In this document: positions 40,292 to 40,874 of the stretch, piece after piece | How the letters are laid out: each line of letters begins with the position of its first letter | How positions within the stretch are numbered: the stretch's first letter is position 1 | Assembly: GCA_035720945.1 (NCBI GenBank) | Contig: DASTNK010000125.1 | Span: forward strand, 1 to 40,874 | DNA from: SCQX01 sp035720945 | Lineage (GTDB): Bacteria; Pseudomonadota; Gammaproteobacteria; Burkholderiales; Burkholderiaceae_B | Length of the DNA: 40,874 nt | Reading direction: 5' to 3' | Translations under genes and position numbers: made by a program | The notes under the pieces: model-generated | What the model was told of the DNA's origin: nothing | The model's input: only the letters and a program-made list of their open reading frames with translations | Databases searched by the model: none

Positions 40292-40714
40292 TTAGTGACG
40301 ACGCAACTGATTGAGCTTGCGCGCCGCCGCGACCTGCGCGGCCAGCATGGCAAGTTCGGCCTCGACGGCCGCGATGTCCTCTTTTTCGGTGGCGTTGCGC
40401 AAAGTTTCCTCGGCGCGCTTGCGTGCCTCTTCGGCCTTGGCCTCATCGAGATCGGCGGCGCGGATCGCGGTATCGGACAGCACCGTCACCACGCCGGGTT
40501 GGATCTCGAGGATACCGCCGGCGACGAAGATGCTTTCCTCACCACCTTCGGCCAGGACGATCTTGACCGTGCCCGGACGAATACGCGAAATCAGCGGCGT
40601 GTGGCCGGGCATGACGCCCAGCTCGCCGGCTTCACCAGGCAGAGACACGAATTTCGCCTCGCCGGAGAAGATCGACTCTTCCGCGCTGACCACGTCTACA
40701 TGCAGATTCGCCAT
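40292..40714 (-). CDS. atpC: ATP synthase epsilon subunit
   Basis: The epsilon subunit of F1-ATPase (140 aa), part of the central rotor and an intrinsic inhibitor. The N-terminal beta-sandwich (LHVDVVSAEESIFSGEAKFVSLPG, GELGVMPGHTPLIS) and the C-terminal two-helix region (DEAKAEEARKRAEETL) are complete. The ATG at 40714 has AAGGAG eight bases upstream and lies 16 bases behind the atpD stop. It is the last gene of the atp operon. Confidence 0.97.
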   Translation of the reverse strand: MANLHVDVVSAEESIFSGEAKFVSLPGEAGELGVMPGHTPLISRIRPGTVKIVLAEGGEESIFVAGGILEIQPGVVTVLSDTAIRAADLDEAKAEEARKRAEETLRNATEKEDIAAVEAELAMLAAQVAAARKLNQLRRH

Positions 40715-40730
40715 GTGTCAGGCTCCTTGA

Positions 40731-40874
40731 TCAAAGCTTCTTGGCTTTCTCGATAGCCTCGTCGATGGTCCCGACCATATAGAAAGCCTGCTCGGGCAGC
40801 GAATCGCATTCGCCGTTGACGATCATCTTGAAGCCGCGCAGGGTTTCAGCCAGCGGCACGTATTTACCGGGCGA
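40731..40874 (-). CDS. atpD: ATP synthase beta subunit, C-terminal end (partial)
   Basis: The last 47 codons of the catalytic beta subunit of F1-ATPase, running off the window edge. The sequence YVPLAETLRGFKMIV followed by LPEQAFYMVGTIDEAIEKA is the conserved beta C-terminus. The stop TGA lies at 40731-40733. The nucleotide-binding part is outside the window. Confidence 0.97.
   Translation of the reverse strand, partial: SPGKYVPLAETLRGFKMIVNGECDSLPEQAFYMVGTIDEAIEKAKKL

Noticed and set aside
1..40874. CRISPR arrays or intact insertion sequences
   Set aside because: No regularly spaced repeats and no transposase reading frame were seen; the only recombinase is the remnant at 29.2 kb.

Overview
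The window (about 41 kb, GC-rich, densely packed) reads as a chromosomal segment of a betaproteobacterium, most likely order Burkholderiales and family Alcaligenaceae (Bordetella/Achromobacter-like). The basis is the family resemblance of the proteins, the metX-metW pair, the cytochrome c5-type protein, and the run atpD-atpC / hemE / priA / rep-type helicase. No species can be named from the sequence alone.

Layout. 1-9 kb is mostly housekeeping: the 3' end of gatB, pyrE, a DoxX membrane protein with a LigB-type dioxygenase, exodeoxyribonuclease III, a PAS-PAS-GGDEF diguanylate cyclase, an AmpG-type permease and the methionine genes metX-metW, which overlap by ATGA. 9-12 kb holds a stand-alone LuxR-type DNA-binding domain, a lipoprotein, gshA and a DinB-family protein. 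12.1-16.4 kb is a sugar-type ABC importer operon (FGGY kinase, permease, binding protein, half-size ATPase). It ends at a long nested inverted repeat and faces an MFS transporter. 18-22.7 kb is a complete branched-chain-amino-acid-type (Liv) ABC operon. It is followed by a DUF1445/D-glutamate-cyclase-family gene, a divergent LysR regulator and an exported gamma-glutamyltransferase, together suggesting a gamma-glutamyl or pyroglutamate uptake and use locus.

27.5-30 kb is the one clearly accessory patch. A decayed integrative element lies against the 3' end of a tRNA-Arg(CCG) gene. It contains a broken mobC-like gene, an apparently intact DUF1778/GNAT (TacAT-type) toxin-antitoxin operon with its own promoter and operator, and the C-terminal remnant of a large serine recombinase. 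A short repeat of the tRNA 3' end marks the probable other boundary.

30-41 kb returns to core genes: a membrane-anchored diheme cytochrome c5-type protein, a two-domain 3-hydroxyacyl-CoA dehydrogenase, a small unknown protein behind a strikingly palindromic promoter, rep, priA, hemE, a regulator with a degenerate receiver and a Fis-type HTH, atpC and the end of atpD. The priA-hemE gap combines a perfect DnaA box, a perfect IHF consensus and an AT-rich tract. The best candidates for undescribed biology are the Liv/DUF1445/LysR/GGT locus, the origin-like priA-hemE gap, the palindromic promoter at 33.1 kb and the degenerate-receiver regulator beside the ATP synthase genes.
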